Source: Paenibacillus thalictri (lineage in GTDB: Bacteria > Bacillota > Bacilli > Paenibacillales > NBRC-103111). Taken from it: a DNA stretch of 64,000 nucleotides. The notes below the pieces were generated by a model. That model ran no database searches. It worked only from the letters and a program-made list of their open reading frames with translations, and was not told the DNA's origin. Positions within the stretch are counted from its first letter, which is position 1; every line of letters starts with the position of its first letter. Location: contig NZ_SIRE01000016.1 of assembly GCF_004307995.1 (NCBI RefSeq), positions 181,055 to 245,054 of the forward strand, read 5' to 3'. Positions 1-9,047 of the stretch are shown one piece after another. The translations under genes were made by a program, and so were the position numbers.

Positions 1-28
1 CGCCAGCAAAGGAAGTGAATCGACACTT

Positions 29-904
29 ATGAACGCAGCCTACATCCGCAAATTTGTTGCGCTTAGCCTCGCACCCGCCCTGCTGATCTACGCCTTGTTC
101 GTTTTCGTCCCGGTCATCTGGTCCAGCTATTACAGCTTCTTCGACTGGAAGGGCATCGGCGCCTCTAAATTCATCGGCCTCAAAAATTATGTGGAAATTA
201 TCCATGATCCGGTATTTTGGCGGGCGCTGAAGAACAACCTCATCTTCGTGCTTGTATCCGTCTTCGGCCAGCTGCCGCTTGCCTTGGTGCTTGCCATCGT
301 GCTGCATAAAAGCAACGCCCTGCAGCGGTTCATCCGCTCGGCCGTGTTTGTTCCCATGGTACTGTCCTCCGTGGTCATCGGCTTAATTTGGCAGTACATC
401 TATCATCCGCAGATCGGCATTCTCAATTTTCTGCTCGACTCGCTTGGGCTGTCCGGGTGGAAACTGCAGTGGCTGTCCGACGCCAACATTGCGATATTTG
501 CTTTGGCTCCGCCGCTTGTATGGAGCTTTGTCGGGTTGTATTTAATTATTTTTATATCCGCCTTTCAAAACATTCCCGGAGAGATCCATGACGCCGCGCA
601 AATCGACGGCGCCGAAGGGGCGCGCAAGCTTGTCTCCGTCACCCTGCCGATGATCTGGAGCACCGTGCAGATCGCGATTATTTTATGCATCTCAGGCAGT
701 TTGAAATCGTTCGACCTCGTCTATGTGATGACCAAGGGCGGGCCGGCACATGCAACCGAGCTGCTTGCAACCTATATGTACAATTCGACATTCTCGTCAT
801 ACCGCTACGGCTTCGGGAGCGCCATCTCGACTTCGATCGTGCTGATCAGCCTGGTCTTCATCGGCATCAGCCAATGGCTGACCTCACGCAAGCCAAAATC
901 ATAA
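29..904 (+). CDS. Carbohydrate ABC transporter permease (MalF/UgpA type)
   Basis: Integral membrane subunit of a sugar ABC importer. The 291-residue protein has about six hydrophobic segments, starting at residues 9-31, and the permease EAA loop at about residues 185-209 (EIHDAAQIDGAEG followed by TLP), which docks on the ATPase. An AAAGGAAG ribosome site lies about 12 bases before the ATG. It is 17 bases ahead of the partner permease and belongs to the same operon as the YesM/YesN pair and beta-mannosidase, so a manno-oligosaccharide substrate is inferred. No ATPase is encoded here; these systems commonly share an MsmX-type ATPase. The binding-protein gene is presumably left of the window. 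Confidence 0.93.
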   Translation: MNAAYIRKFVALSLAPALLIYALFVFVPVIWSSYYSFFDWKGIGASKFIGLKNYVEIIHDPVFWRALKNNLIFVLVSVFGQLPLALVLAIVLHKSNALQRFIRSAVFVPMVLSSVVIGLIWQYIYHPQIGILNFLLDSLGLSGWKLQWLSDANIAIFALAPPLVWSFVGLYLIIFISAFQNIPGEIHDAAQIDGAEGARKLVSVTLPMIWSTVQIAIILCISGSLKSFDLVYVMTKGGPAHATELLATYMYNSTFSSYRYGFGSAISTSIVLISLVFIGISQWLTSRKPKS

Positions 905-921
905 TGGAAAGGAGGATCCCC

Positions 922-1806
922 ATGAACTCAACTCCAACTACCGCTGCATCGCTGCCAGCTTCTGCTAACGGGCCGCGACGTTCATTGCGCCATGGAAGAC
1001 AGGCGGCACTTTGGACGTTTTTGACGCTTTATGCTATTTTAACGTTATACCCGCTGTATTGGCTGATCATCTCCTCCTTCAAAACAAATGCGGAGTTTTT
1101 CAACAAGCCATTCAGCCTGCCCGAAAGCTGGCAGTTCGCCAATTTTATTACAGCCTGGCAGTCCTCCAAGATGGGCATCGCTTTTGTGAATTCCGTCATC
1201 GTATCGGTCGTTTCGTTAGCACTTACATTATTTGTAACTTCGCTTGCCGCGTATGTGCTGGCCCGGATCAAATTCCGGTTCAAAGGCGTCATTCTGACGT
1301 TTTTTGTCATCGGTATGCTGATCCCGATCCACAGCACGCTTGTGCCTTTATTTATATTGATGAAGCAAATCGGACTGCTTAATACGTATTGGGCGTTGAT
1401 TTTGCCATATACCGCCTTCGCGCTGCCGACGGCGATTTTCGTCTTAACCGCTTATCTCGCTTCGGTTCCGAAAGAAATCGAAGAAGCGGCTTATATCGAC
1501 GGCACGCGGCTGTGGGGCGTTTTCTGGCGCATCATGCTGCCCATCTCCATGCCCGCTTTGTCCACGGTTGTCATTTTAAGTTTTCTGCATTTCTGGAACG
1601 ACTTCTCGTTTGCCCTTATTTTTATTAGCAAAAGCGCCCTAAAAACGCTGCCGCTCGCCATCGCCGGCTTCGCCGACGGCTATCAAACCGACTACGGCTT
1701 AACGCTTGCCGCCATGACCATCGCCGTCATTCCGACGATTGCCGTTTATCTAGCTTTTCAGGAACAGGTCATGAAAGGTATGACAGCCGGAGCCGTCAAG
1801 GGCTGA
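922..1806 (+). CDS. Carbohydrate ABC transporter permease (MalG/UgpE type)
   Basis: Second membrane subunit of the same importer, 294 residues. It has a cytoplasmic N-terminus, six predicted membrane segments and the EAA loop EIEEAAYIDG followed by MLPIS. The ATG at 922 is chosen because AAGGAGG lies a few bases upstream; the frame stays open back to 685, but that part overlaps the first permease and shows no homology. The C-terminal GMTAGAVKG is typical of this family. The kinase gene follows after 41 bases. Confidence 0.93.
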   Translation: MNSTPTTAASLPASANGPRRSLRHGRQAALWTFLTLYAILTLYPLYWLIISSFKTNAEFFNKPFSLPESWQFANFITAWQSSKMGIAFVNSVIVSVVSLALTLFVTSLAAYVLARIKFRFKGVILTFFVIGMLIPIHSTLVPLFILMKQIGLLNTYWALILPYTAFALPTAIFVLTAYLASVPKEIEEAAYIDGTRLWGVFWRIMLPISMPALSTVVILSFLHFWNDFSFALIFISKSALKTLPLAIAGFADGYQTDYGLTLAAMTIAVIPTIAVYLAFQEQVMKGMTAGAVKG

Positions 1807-1847
1807 CGCGGCGCCAATTTTGAAATTTCAAGGAGGAATCACAGGAC

Positions 1848-3614
1848 ATGCGAAAATGGTTGGGATACTCTCTGCAGCGCAAGCTTTCCTTAATCATGCT
1901 CGTCACCACCTTGATCCCTCTGCTGTTTCTGGGCACTTTCGCTTTCACCACCTCCTCGCGTATTACCGGAGAAAAAGCGCAGCAGGACGGTCTGGATACA
2001 CTTGCGCAAATGGACGCGAAATTTCAGTTTATTCTCAAAGACGTGGAAAACATGTCGCTGTTCCTCATCGGCCAACGTGAAATTCAAGCTTATATGAGCA
2101 AGCCGGACGACAATTTTGAAACGCAGTCCCGTATTCTCGGATTGATGACCAATCTAATGTACTCCAAAAATTACGTTTCCAGCATTACGATTTATCCGCC
2201 TTCCGGCTCACCCATGTCAACATCGACGATCTATTCGACCGAAATCGATAAGCAGCTTGACATCCGCAAAGTCACGGACAAAATATGGACAGGACTGTAT
2301 CATATCGAAAATTATATGGGCGACCGGCAGGTCTTTTCTTTCGTCCGCCCGCTTCGCAACTACAACAATTACCAGACGCTCGGCTGGCTGTCCATCAGTT
2401 TGGACGAGCAAATTCTCTCGCGTATTTGGTCGGAGCCGCAGCTGGCGCAAGGGCATGGCAAGGTTGCGCTGCTGAATCAGAAGCTGGAGATCATCTCCTC
2501 CACCGACAAGAGCTGGCTTACCCGCTCGGCCGAAACGATATTCCCGGGATTGAAGGACGGCATCGCCGGCAGCTTGTCCGGAGAGTGGACCTATGGCAGC
2601 GACAAGGAACAGCAAAATATTTTGTATGTCCGGGAGCCGCAGCTTGGCTGGACGATCATCGGCAGCATTCCCGCCGAAACCTACAGTGCGCAAAACCGGT
2701 ATATATTGCAGCTAACGGGCATCGCCATCGTCATTTCCGTCGTGACTAATGCAATTCTTACTTTGTTTGTGATTCAGCGGGTTACGAATCCGCTCCGCGG
2801 TTTGACTCGCCTCTTATCCAAGGTGAATCCGAGCGAGCCGCTGCCCCAGTACCCGGTCTACACGGGGGACGAGATCGGACGTCTCACACAAAGCTACAAT
2901 TTGCTTGGGACGCATATCGAAGCGCTGAAGACACAGCTGATCCATAACGAAAGCCGGAAGAAGGAAGCGGATATGCGGGCGCTGCAAGCGCAAATCAATC
3001 CGCACTTTCTTTACAATACCTTATCGTCCATCCATTGGATTGCGCTGATGACCGAAGAAAACCGGATTGCCGAAATGGTCGGAGCGTTAAGCGATTTTCT
3101 CCGCTTCAGCTTAAATAAGGGCAAGGAATACTGCACCGTGGCCCAGGAATTGGCGCATATCCGCAATTATGTGCAGGTGCAATCGATTCGTTTTCCGGAT
3201 GAATTCAAGGCCGAATTTACGGTCGACGCCCGGTTGAGCGATACGTATATGCTCAAGCTGGTGCTGCAGCCGCTGGTCGAAAATGCCATGATTCACGGTA
3301 TCCAGAAGAAGGAGGCGCCGGGCACAATTTCGATTTTTGCCGAGCAGAAAGGAAATATGATGGGTTTTAGGGTGATGGACGACGGTGCCGGCATGACGGA
3401 GAAACGGCTGCAGGAAGTTAATGACAGCCTAAACGCCGAGACGGGAAGTTACGCTGCCGACGCCAGTTACGGACTTCGCAACGTGCACGAGCGGCTGCGG
3501 CTGCACTACGGCAGCGACTGCGGGCTGGTCATTGAAAGCCGGCTGAATGCCGGAACCTGTGTTTCCTTTTCGATCCCTATGTTGGAGGACACCGATGAAA
3601 ATCCTAATCGTTGA
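1848..3614 (+). CDS. YesM-type sensor histidine kinase
   Basis: Membrane sensor kinase of a two-component system, 588 residues. It has a membrane segment at about 13-35, an extracellular Cache-like sensor region, a second membrane segment at about 286-308 and a HAMP region (RVTNPLRGL). The His_kinase domain follows with phospho-acceptor His386 in NPHFLYNTL, then an HATPase domain with N box (VENAMIHG) and G box (DDGAGM). AGGAGG precedes the ATG. Its gene overlaps the regulator gene by 20 bases, so the two are translationally coupled. From its position it probably senses extracellular mannosides or the binding protein; the ligand is not known. Confidence 0.93.
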   Translation: MRKWLGYSLQRKLSLIMLVTTLIPLLFLGTFAFTTSSRITGEKAQQDGLDTLAQMDAKFQFILKDVENMSLFLIGQREIQAYMSKPDDNFETQSRILGLMTNLMYSKNYVSSITIYPPSGSPMSTSTIYSTEIDKQLDIRKVTDKIWTGLYHIENYMGDRQVFSFVRPLRNYNNYQTLGWLSISLDEQILSRIWSEPQLAQGHGKVALLNQKLEIISSTDKSWLTRSAETIFPGLKDGIAGSLSGEWTYGSDKEQQNILYVREPQLGWTIIGSIPAETYSAQNRYILQLTGIAIVISVVTNAILTLFVIQRVTNPLRGLTRLLSKVNPSEPLPQYPVYTGDEIGRLTQSYNLLGTHIEALKTQLIHNESRKKEADMRALQAQINPHFLYNTLSSIHWIALMTEENRIAEMVGALSDFLRFSLNKGKEYCTVAQELAHIRNYVQVQSIRFPDEFKAEFTVDARLSDTYMLKLVLQPLVENAMIHGIQKKEAPGTISIFAEQKGNMMGFRVMDDGAGMTEKRLQEVNDSLNAETGSYAADASYGLRNVHERLRLHYGSDCGLVIESRLNAGTCVSFSIPMLEDTDENPNR

Positions 3615-5187
3615 CGACGAAGTGATCATTCGCACCGGGCTGGCCAAGGTGATTAAATGGAAGGAAATCGGTCTGGAGCTGCTGGACCCGGCGGCTTCGG
3701 CTGAAGAAGCGCTGCGGCGTATTCCCGAAGAACGCCCCCATATTTTGCTGACCGATATCCGCATGAAGCATATGAACGGTCTGGATCTCGCTGAGAAAGC
3801 TCGTGAAATCATTCCCGAGCTGGAGACGATCATTCTTTCCGGCTATGACGATTTCGTCTATATGCAGCAGGCGATCCGGCAGGGCGTCAGCGATTATTTG
3901 CTCAAAACAAGCAGGCCGGAAGAAATTATGAAAACGGTGCTGCAGGTCAAGCAGCGCATCGAAGATAAGTGGAAACATCATAATCAGGACCAATACAAAA
4001 ACCAGGAAATCCGCAAGCGGCTGTTTGAACGGTGGATCATCGAAGGCGAAACAACCCCGGTCGATGCCGAGCTGCTGCCTTTCTACCTGCCGCAGCTGTT
4101 CGCAGGCCAAACCGCTTCCGGAGACAGGCTGCAAGTGTTCATCATCACAGCCGAGGGCTGGGGGGATTCTCCCGGGTCCGTTTCGCTGCTGCTGTTTGCC
4201 GTCGACAATATGCTGCATGAGCTGCTGCCCGGGGAAACGCTCATTTACAAGCAGCGTATCGTGCTTGTAACCTGCCGGGAGCAGCAAGCCGTAGAGCTCG
4301 ACGCTTATCCCGCGGCGGTGCTGCAAAAAATCAAAAGCCTGCTCAAGTGCAGATTGCACATCGCCATCGGCAAAACCGTCCGCCGCCGCGAGCAATTGCA
4401 CGATGCTTACCGCGCCGCGGATTATGCGTTCAGCTACAAAACCGTGCTCGATCAGCCGGTGTTGATGTTTGCAGACATCGCCGCGCGGAAGGGCGGCAAG
4501 ACGGTATGCACGCAAGATGAGGAGCACGAGCTGTCGGCGATATTACTGGAGGACGATTCCGTCGCTTTGAAAAACTGGGTGATCAGCTATGTGCAGCCCG
4601 AACTCGATAATCCGCAAACGACCATCGACTCGCTGGAGAGCTTGGTCCATTCCGCGGCGCTTTCCGCACACCGCTGGCTGGAACGGGCGGTTTCCGCAAC
4701 GGGTCGTTCTGGCATGATCGAAGAGCAGCTGCAGCCGTTTCAGCTTAAAGCGGATCAAGTTTTTCTCAAGGATGCCTTGTTTCAGCATTTGCTGTCCATA
4801 ATGGAGTTATTCCACCACCGGCTCGCCGGCGGGCAAACGACGCATACCCAGAAAGCAATGGCATATATTCGGGAGCATGTGGGCAAGGACATCAGTCTGC
4901 AGCAGGTTGCGAAATACGTCCATCTTCATCCAAACCACTTAAGCGAAGTTTTCAAGAAAGAAGCCGGTTTGACTTTTGGAGATTACGTAACAAGACAAAA
5001 AATCGAACGGGCCAAGGAAATATTATCCGTATCCCCGGCCAAAATAGCCGAAATTGCCGGAACGGTCGGCTTTGACGACTTCAAATACTTCAGCCAAGTA
5101 TTCAAAAAAATAACCGGCATGACGCCAAGCGAATTCAGGGAGGAAGCCTCCCGGGCAACGGGACAGCCTCAACCTCCAAAAGCTTAA
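3595..5187 (+). CDS. YesN-type response regulator with AraC DNA-binding domain
   Basis: DNA-binding partner of the preceding kinase, 530 residues. The receiver domain (1-120) has acidic pocket D7-D8, phospho-acceptor Asp54 (LLTDIRM) and Lys104. A long linker follows, then a C-terminal AraC/XylS double helix-turn-helix (about 425-525, ending in FKKITGMTPSEFRE). The ATG at 3595 starts the canonical MKILIVDDE and has GGAGG seven bases upstream; an upstream in-frame start at 3547 would add an unrelated 16-residue leader. It probably activates this transporter and mannosidase operon. Confidence 0.93.
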   Translation: MKILIVDDEVIIRTGLAKVIKWKEIGLELLDPAASAEEALRRIPEERPHILLTDIRMKHMNGLDLAEKAREIIPELETIILSGYDDFVYMQQAIRQGVSDYLLKTSRPEEIMKTVLQVKQRIEDKWKHHNQDQYKNQEIRKRLFERWIIEGETTPVDAELLPFYLPQLFAGQTASGDRLQVFIITAEGWGDSPGSVSLLLFAVDNMLHELLPGETLIYKQRIVLVTCREQQAVELDAYPAAVLQKIKSLLKCRLHIAIGKTVRRREQLHDAYRAADYAFSYKTVLDQPVLMFADIAARKGGKTVCTQDEEHELSAILLEDDSVALKNWVISYVQPELDNPQTTIDSLESLVHSAALSAHRWLERAVSATGRSGMIEEQLQPFQLKADQVFLKDALFQHLLSIMELFHHRLAGGQTTHTQKAMAYIREHVGKDISLQQVAKYVHLHPNHLSEVFKKEAGLTFGDYVTRQKIERAKEILSVSPAKIAEIAGTVGFDDFKYFSQVFKKITGMTPSEFREEASRATGQPQPPKA

Positions 5188-5236
5188 AACCCTATTATTG
5201 ACATAAGATCATTTATCACTCAAGGGAGAGAACGGC

Positions 5237-7744
5237 ATGGAATTATCAGGCTTATGGAGATTACAGCAATTCGAGGTCGGACAAGCGCGTCCGCTTGAGG
5301 CCGCAGCGGCAGGACTGGACGACCGCTTCTGGATTACGGCGAAGGTGCCAGGCGACGTGCATTCCGCTTTGATCGAACGCGGACTGATCGACGATCCGTA
5401 TTTCGGACACAACGACGCAAAAAGCCGCTGGATCGAGCAGAAGGAATGGTGGTACCGCTGCTCCTTCAACTATACGCTGGAAACCGGCAGCGGCGAGAAA
5501 CATGAGCTAATCTTCGACGGCTTGGACACATTTGCTACCGTTTATGTTAACGGAATGGAAATCGGAACTACAAATAACATGCTGATGGCGCATGCTTTTG
5601 ACGTGACCCGGGTCATCCGCAACGGGAAAAACACCATTGCCGTCAAATTCGATCCGTTACATTTGCACAACCGCGACAAAGAGCTATTCCAATGGTCGTC
5701 TTACACGAAGGAGCGCCCGTGGCTGCGCAAAGCGGCGATGAACTTCGGTTGGGACTGGGGACCGCGAATGGTGACGGTCGGCATATGGGGCCATGTCCGC
5801 ATCGAGCGCAAACGGCTGGCCAAGCTGGACAGCGTATTTGCTAGAACGGCGGCGATTTCCGGCACAGCCGCGGCCGTTAAAATCGACGTCGATGTGACCC
5901 GGCTTGGCAAAAACGCCAACTACCGCTGCGAGATTCGTTTAGCGGATGCGGAAGGCGGCACCGCCGCAGCTGCGGAAGCCGCAGTGGATGGCAGCGCGGC
6001 ACACGTCAGTCTGGAGATCATCAAACCAAAGCTATGGTGGACGCATGACTTAGGCAAGCCGTATTTGTACCTTCTGGAGGTCGATCTTTACGCCGACGGC
6101 GAGCTTGTCGATACTTACCGCAAGCCATTTGGCATCCGCACCATCGAACTTCAGCTGCAAGACGCGCAGGGACAACATGCCTTCGCTTTCCTGCTGAATG
6201 GCGTTAAGCTGTTCGCCAAGGGAGCCAACTGGATACCGGCCGACCATTTTATCGGAAGTATCCCCGATCACCGGTACCGGGAACTAATCGAGTTGTCTGT
6301 AGAAGCGAATATGAATATGCTCCGGGTGTGGGCCGGCGGCATCTACGAGAAAGACGTTTTTTACGAGCAGTGCGACCGGCAGGGGATGCTCGTGTGGCAG
6401 GACTTCGCTTTTGCCAATGCGCTTTTCCCGGATTTCAACCGCGATTTTATGGACAACGTCCGCAAGGAAGTCGTATATAATATCAAACGCCTGCGTAATT
6501 ACGCTTCGCTGGCCTTATGGTGCGGGAACAACGAAATCGATTGGCTGTACGACATGAAGACGGCAGGCGGCGACATTACATGCCCGTTCTACGGCGAAGC
6601 CATCTACCACGAACTGATCCCGGAGGCGCTGGAGGCGCTCGACGACAGCCGGGCCTACTGGCCGTCCTCCCCGTACGGCGGCAATGACGCCAACGATCCG
6701 GACATCGGCGACCGCCATAACTGGCAGGTATGGCACGGTTCCGTTTACCCGCGCAAGTTCGGCGAGCCGCCGCTGCTGGACTACAGCATGGAAGGCGTCA
6801 CCTTTAAAAACTATAAAAAAGACTTCACCTTGTTCAGCAGCGAATTCGGCATGCATGCTTCCGCCAACCGTTACACGCTGGAGAAAAATATCCCGGACGG
6901 CCAGTTCTATTGGAACAGCGTAGAGATGGCTTACCGCAACAAAGATACGAATCATCAAAAAGGCATATTGCTGATGGAAGGTTACACAGGCATCCCAAGC
7001 AATATCGAGGAGTACATGAACTTCTCGATGCTGACCCAAGCCGAAGGCTTGAAATACGGCATCGAGCATTACCGCCGCAACAAACATCGGACAAGCGGTT
7101 CGCTCATTTGGCAGCTCAACGACAGTTGGCCCGGAACGAGTTGGTCGCTGATCGATTATGAGCTGCTGCCAAAGGCGTCTTATTATTATGCCCGCCAGTT
7201 CTATCACCCGCTGCTGCTCTCTATCGATCACGAACCGGAACAGCCGCTGCGCATATGGGCGGTCAACGACACATTGGATGAGCTGCGCGGAGAAGTCCGG
7301 CTGACGGTGCACACCTTCGCCGGTGAGCTGCTGTTCAGCCAAACGTATGACGCGCATGTTTCTCCGAACTCCGCTTGTCAGCTCGGCAGCCTTCCGGAAA
7401 GCGACATATTGCAGGGCGCAGACCCGCGGTCCGTTGTAGTCAAAGTAAGCACGAAGGATTGGAAGGCGCCCGACAATCTGTTTTATCTGCGCGACCATAA
7501 AGATTTGCTGCTGCCTGCCGTCCAGCTTGATGTGCAGATCGACGAAGCGGCGCAGACCGTCCGCATTACCGCCGTTCACGCGCATGCGCGTATGGTCAAG
7601 CTTGATCTCCCGCAGGGCCGTATCCGGTTCAGCGACAACTTCTTCGACCTGCTGGCCGGGGAAAGCAAAACGGTGCATATCCGTTCCGTCTCCGGTGACA
7701 AGCTGCTTTGGAGCGAACTGAGAGTGAGCGCCATCAACCAATAA
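5237..7744 (+). CDS. Beta-mannosidase, glycoside hydrolase family 2
   Basis: Hydrolyses terminal beta-mannosyl residues from manno-oligosaccharides. The 835-residue protein is of normal family length and lacks a signal peptide, so it acts on imported oligosaccharides in the cytoplasm. An N-terminal sugar-binding jelly roll (SGLWRL, VPGDVHSAL) is followed by immunoglobulin-like domains and a TIM barrel. The predicted acid/base is Glu433 in WCGNNEIDW and the nucleophile Glu536 in SSEFGMHA, matching GH2 mannosidases rather than galactosidases. It is the last gene of the operon and is closed by a strong terminator. Confidence 0.92.
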   Translation: MELSGLWRLQQFEVGQARPLEAAAAGLDDRFWITAKVPGDVHSALIERGLIDDPYFGHNDAKSRWIEQKEWWYRCSFNYTLETGSGEKHELIFDGLDTFATVYVNGMEIGTTNNMLMAHAFDVTRVIRNGKNTIAVKFDPLHLHNRDKELFQWSSYTKERPWLRKAAMNFGWDWGPRMVTVGIWGHVRIERKRLAKLDSVFARTAAISGTAAAVKIDVDVTRLGKNANYRCEIRLADAEGGTAAAAEAAVDGSAAHVSLEIIKPKLWWTHDLGKPYLYLLEVDLYADGELVDTYRKPFGIRTIELQLQDAQGQHAFAFLLNGVKLFAKGANWIPADHFIGSIPDHRYRELIELSVEANMNMLRVWAGGIYEKDVFYEQCDRQGMLVWQDFAFANALFPDFNRDFMDNVRKEVVYNIKRLRNYASLALWCGNNEIDWLYDMKTAGGDITCPFYGEAIYHELIPEALEALDDSRAYWPSSPYGGNDANDPDIGDRHNWQVWHGSVYPRKFGEPPLLDYSMEGVTFKNYKKDFTLFSSEFGMHASANRYTLEKNIPDGQFYWNSVEMAYRNKDTNHQKGILLMEGYTGIPSNIEEYMNFSMLTQAEGLKYGIEHYRRNKHRTSGSLIWQLNDSWPGTSWSLIDYELLPKASYYYARQFYHPLLLSIDHEPEQPLRIWAVNDTLDELRGEVRLTVHTFAGELLFSQTYDAHVSPNSACQLGSLPESDILQGADPRSVVVKVSTKDWKAPDNLFYLRDHKDLLLPAVQLDVQIDEAAQTVRITAVHAHARMVKLDLPQGRIRFSDNFFDLLAGESKTVHIRSVSGDKLLWSELRVSAINQ

Positions 7745-7755
7745 TTGACTCCATA

Positions 7756-7813
7756 CCGCCCGTCCTGCGGCTGAACGAATTTTTCGTTTAGCCCGCAGCA
7801 GCCGGGCGGTTTT
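7756..7813 (+). terminator. Intrinsic terminator after beta-mannosidase
   Basis: Outer arms CCGCCCG (7756-7762) and CGGGCGG (7803-7809) enclose an inner stem, CTGCGG..GAACGAA with TTCGTTT..CCGCAG, and are followed by TTTT. It ends the mannoside operon. Confidence 0.85.
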
Positions 7814-7980
7814 GCTTTTCCCGGTTTCTTTTATATGACTGCCCAATACACGGCATGACATGTCACTATCGGTCATCAAGCAGAAATAGGTATGCTGACC
7901 GATTGTAAGTACGCGTTTACATGTGTAATAATTTGGTTTAATTATTTCGGCTGTCATTAAACTTAAAGGGTGGGCTCGTC

Positions 7981-8301
7981 ATGGACAACTTCGATGCACC
8001 GATAAAAACTCACGACAGATACATCACGACAATTGAACTTCAAGAAAAGTACAGCGCCCGTAGAACGACAATGGAGATGCTGATTGAAATCGGCAGAATC
8101 CCTACCATAAAAGACTATATCGATCTATTCAGAGAGAAACTCGGAGCGGAAACGGAGATTAAAGACATTTTTTCGCAAAACAATACCAATTACTACATGA
8201 TGGAATATAAAATTTTGAAAAGCTCCGGCGAGGACCTTCGGGGAATTAAAGTCATTCGCACAAGCAAAGACTACACCTACAACCCGATAACGAAAATATG
8301 A
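7981..8301 (+). CDS. Hypothetical protein, 106 residues
   Basis: I do not recognise this protein. It is a soluble, charged alpha/beta-looking protein without a signal peptide, membrane segment or cysteines. It starts MDNFDAPIKTHDRY and has Arg-Arg followed by a Met-rich helix at 27-40. An AAAGGGTGG ribosome site lies about seven bases before the ATG. It stands alone between the mannoside operon terminator and a convergent DinB gene. The preceding 167 bases contain a perfect 10-base palindrome TGACATGTCA at 7856-7865 and a weak promoter-like TTGTAA-17-TAATAA. The AT-richer codons differ somewhat from the flanking genes. Confidence 0.6.
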   Translation: MDNFDAPIKTHDRYITTIELQEKYSARRTTMEMLIEIGRIPTIKDYIDLFREKLGAETEIKDIFSQNNTNYYMMEYKILKSSGEDLRGIKVIRTSKDYTYNPITKI

Positions 8302-8314
8302 TTGCTGCCAAAAT

Positions 8315-8357
8315 ATACGCCTTCATCCCCCTACGACATAGGAGGTTGGAGGCGTAT
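8315..8357 (-). terminator. Long inverted repeat, probable terminator of the DinB gene
   Basis: ATACGCCT (8315-8322) pairs with AGGCGTAT (8350-8357), with an inner CCCCCTA/TAGGAGG stem. On the minus strand it is followed by ATTTTGG. It lies between convergent genes; the short T run makes efficiency uncertain. Confidence 0.45.
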
Positions 8358-8422
8358 GTTCATCACCAGGGAAACCTGCCGCCAGTGCTGCCCATCCGAG
8401 TCCGGAACGGCTGCTCGCCGCT

Positions 8423-8971
8423 CTACAGCAAGCTTTTCAGCCGTTCCTTCTGCATCAGATGGTGTCGATAGTGCATTTCCACCAGCAAAAACCATTCCGT
8501 AGCATTCAGCCTGCCAAAACGCGGGTGCGCCGCCGTTTGCTGCGGGGACAGCTCGGCAAGACCGGGTTCCGCCGCTTTCACCCGGCTCAAAACGTCGCGC
8601 ATTCCGGCAGCAAGCTGCTCCTTGCTTTCCGGCTGTCCTGGGGTGTACTGCGGTGAAGGAGGTACATGTACTCTTACAGCCGGCAGGGCTCCTTGAGCAA
8701 AAATTTCTTCCACCATCTCCGATTTCCCTCCGCCCCCGGCCGCCTCGGCAGCATCGGGCTGTGCATTGCGGCATACCTCGATATTGCGTAACTGCATATA
8801 TAACGCCGTGTTGATGAGGTGCACATACATTTGTCCGAGCGACCAGTCGTCTTCGCTTGCTTTTTGGGTCAGCTGCTCCATACTAAATCCGTCCAGCTCG
8901 CCAATATAGTGGTTCGTAAGGTCCTCCAGACGCTGCAGCGACTCCGTTGTACTTATTTTAAATGTGGTCAT
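8423..8971 (-). CDS. DinB-fold protein
   Basis: Member of the DinB/YfiT four-helix-bundle superfamily, 182 residues. The family's metal-binding histidine pattern is visible as a His in the second helix (MYVHLINT, about residue 51) and a C-terminal HYRHHLMQ motif. Such proteins are metal-dependent hydrolases or thiol transferases, or have unknown roles; the exact reaction cannot be read here. AAAGGAG precedes the ATG. It follows the WYL regulator gene on the same strand after a terminator-like hairpin. It is the first of three DinB-fold proteins within 11 kb. Confidence 0.8.
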   Translation of the reverse strand: MTTFKISTTESLQRLEDLTNHYIGELDGFSMEQLTQKASEDDWSLGQMYVHLINTALYMQLRNIEVCRNAQPDAAEAAGGGGKSEMVEEIFAQGALPAVRVHVPPSPQYTPGQPESKEQLAAGMRDVLSRVKAAEPGLAELSPQQTAAHPRFGRLNATEWFLLVEMHYRHHLMQKERLKSLL

Positions 8972-9007
8972 GAGTTGTTTAGCTCCTTTCTTATCGTCTG
9001 ACCTTAC

Positions 9008-9047
9008 TATAACAAAACGCTACTGACAGCTGTGTGTCAGTAGCGTT
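9008..9047 (-). terminator. Intrinsic terminator overlapping the end of the WYL regulator gene
   Basis: Perfect 13-base arms AACGCTACTGACA (9016-9028) and complement (9035-9047) with a six-base loop, followed on the minus strand by TTTTGTTAT. The regulator's TGA stop (9037-9039) lies inside the hairpin. Read-through would enter the DinB gene. Confidence 0.8.

Noticed and set aside
3604..4527. 307-codon open frame antisense to the YesN gene
   Set aside because: It lies entirely within a gene with clear receiver and AraC domains; there is no ribosome site and no homology.
6515..7957. 480-codon open frame antisense to the beta-mannosidase gene
   Set aside because: The sense strand encodes a full GH2 enzyme with catalytic residues; the antisense frame has no recognisable motif and is an effect of GC-biased codon use.
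8302..8502. Short plus-strand open frame after the 106-residue gene
   Set aside because: It runs through a large inverted repeat and into the convergent DinB gene and has no ribosome site.
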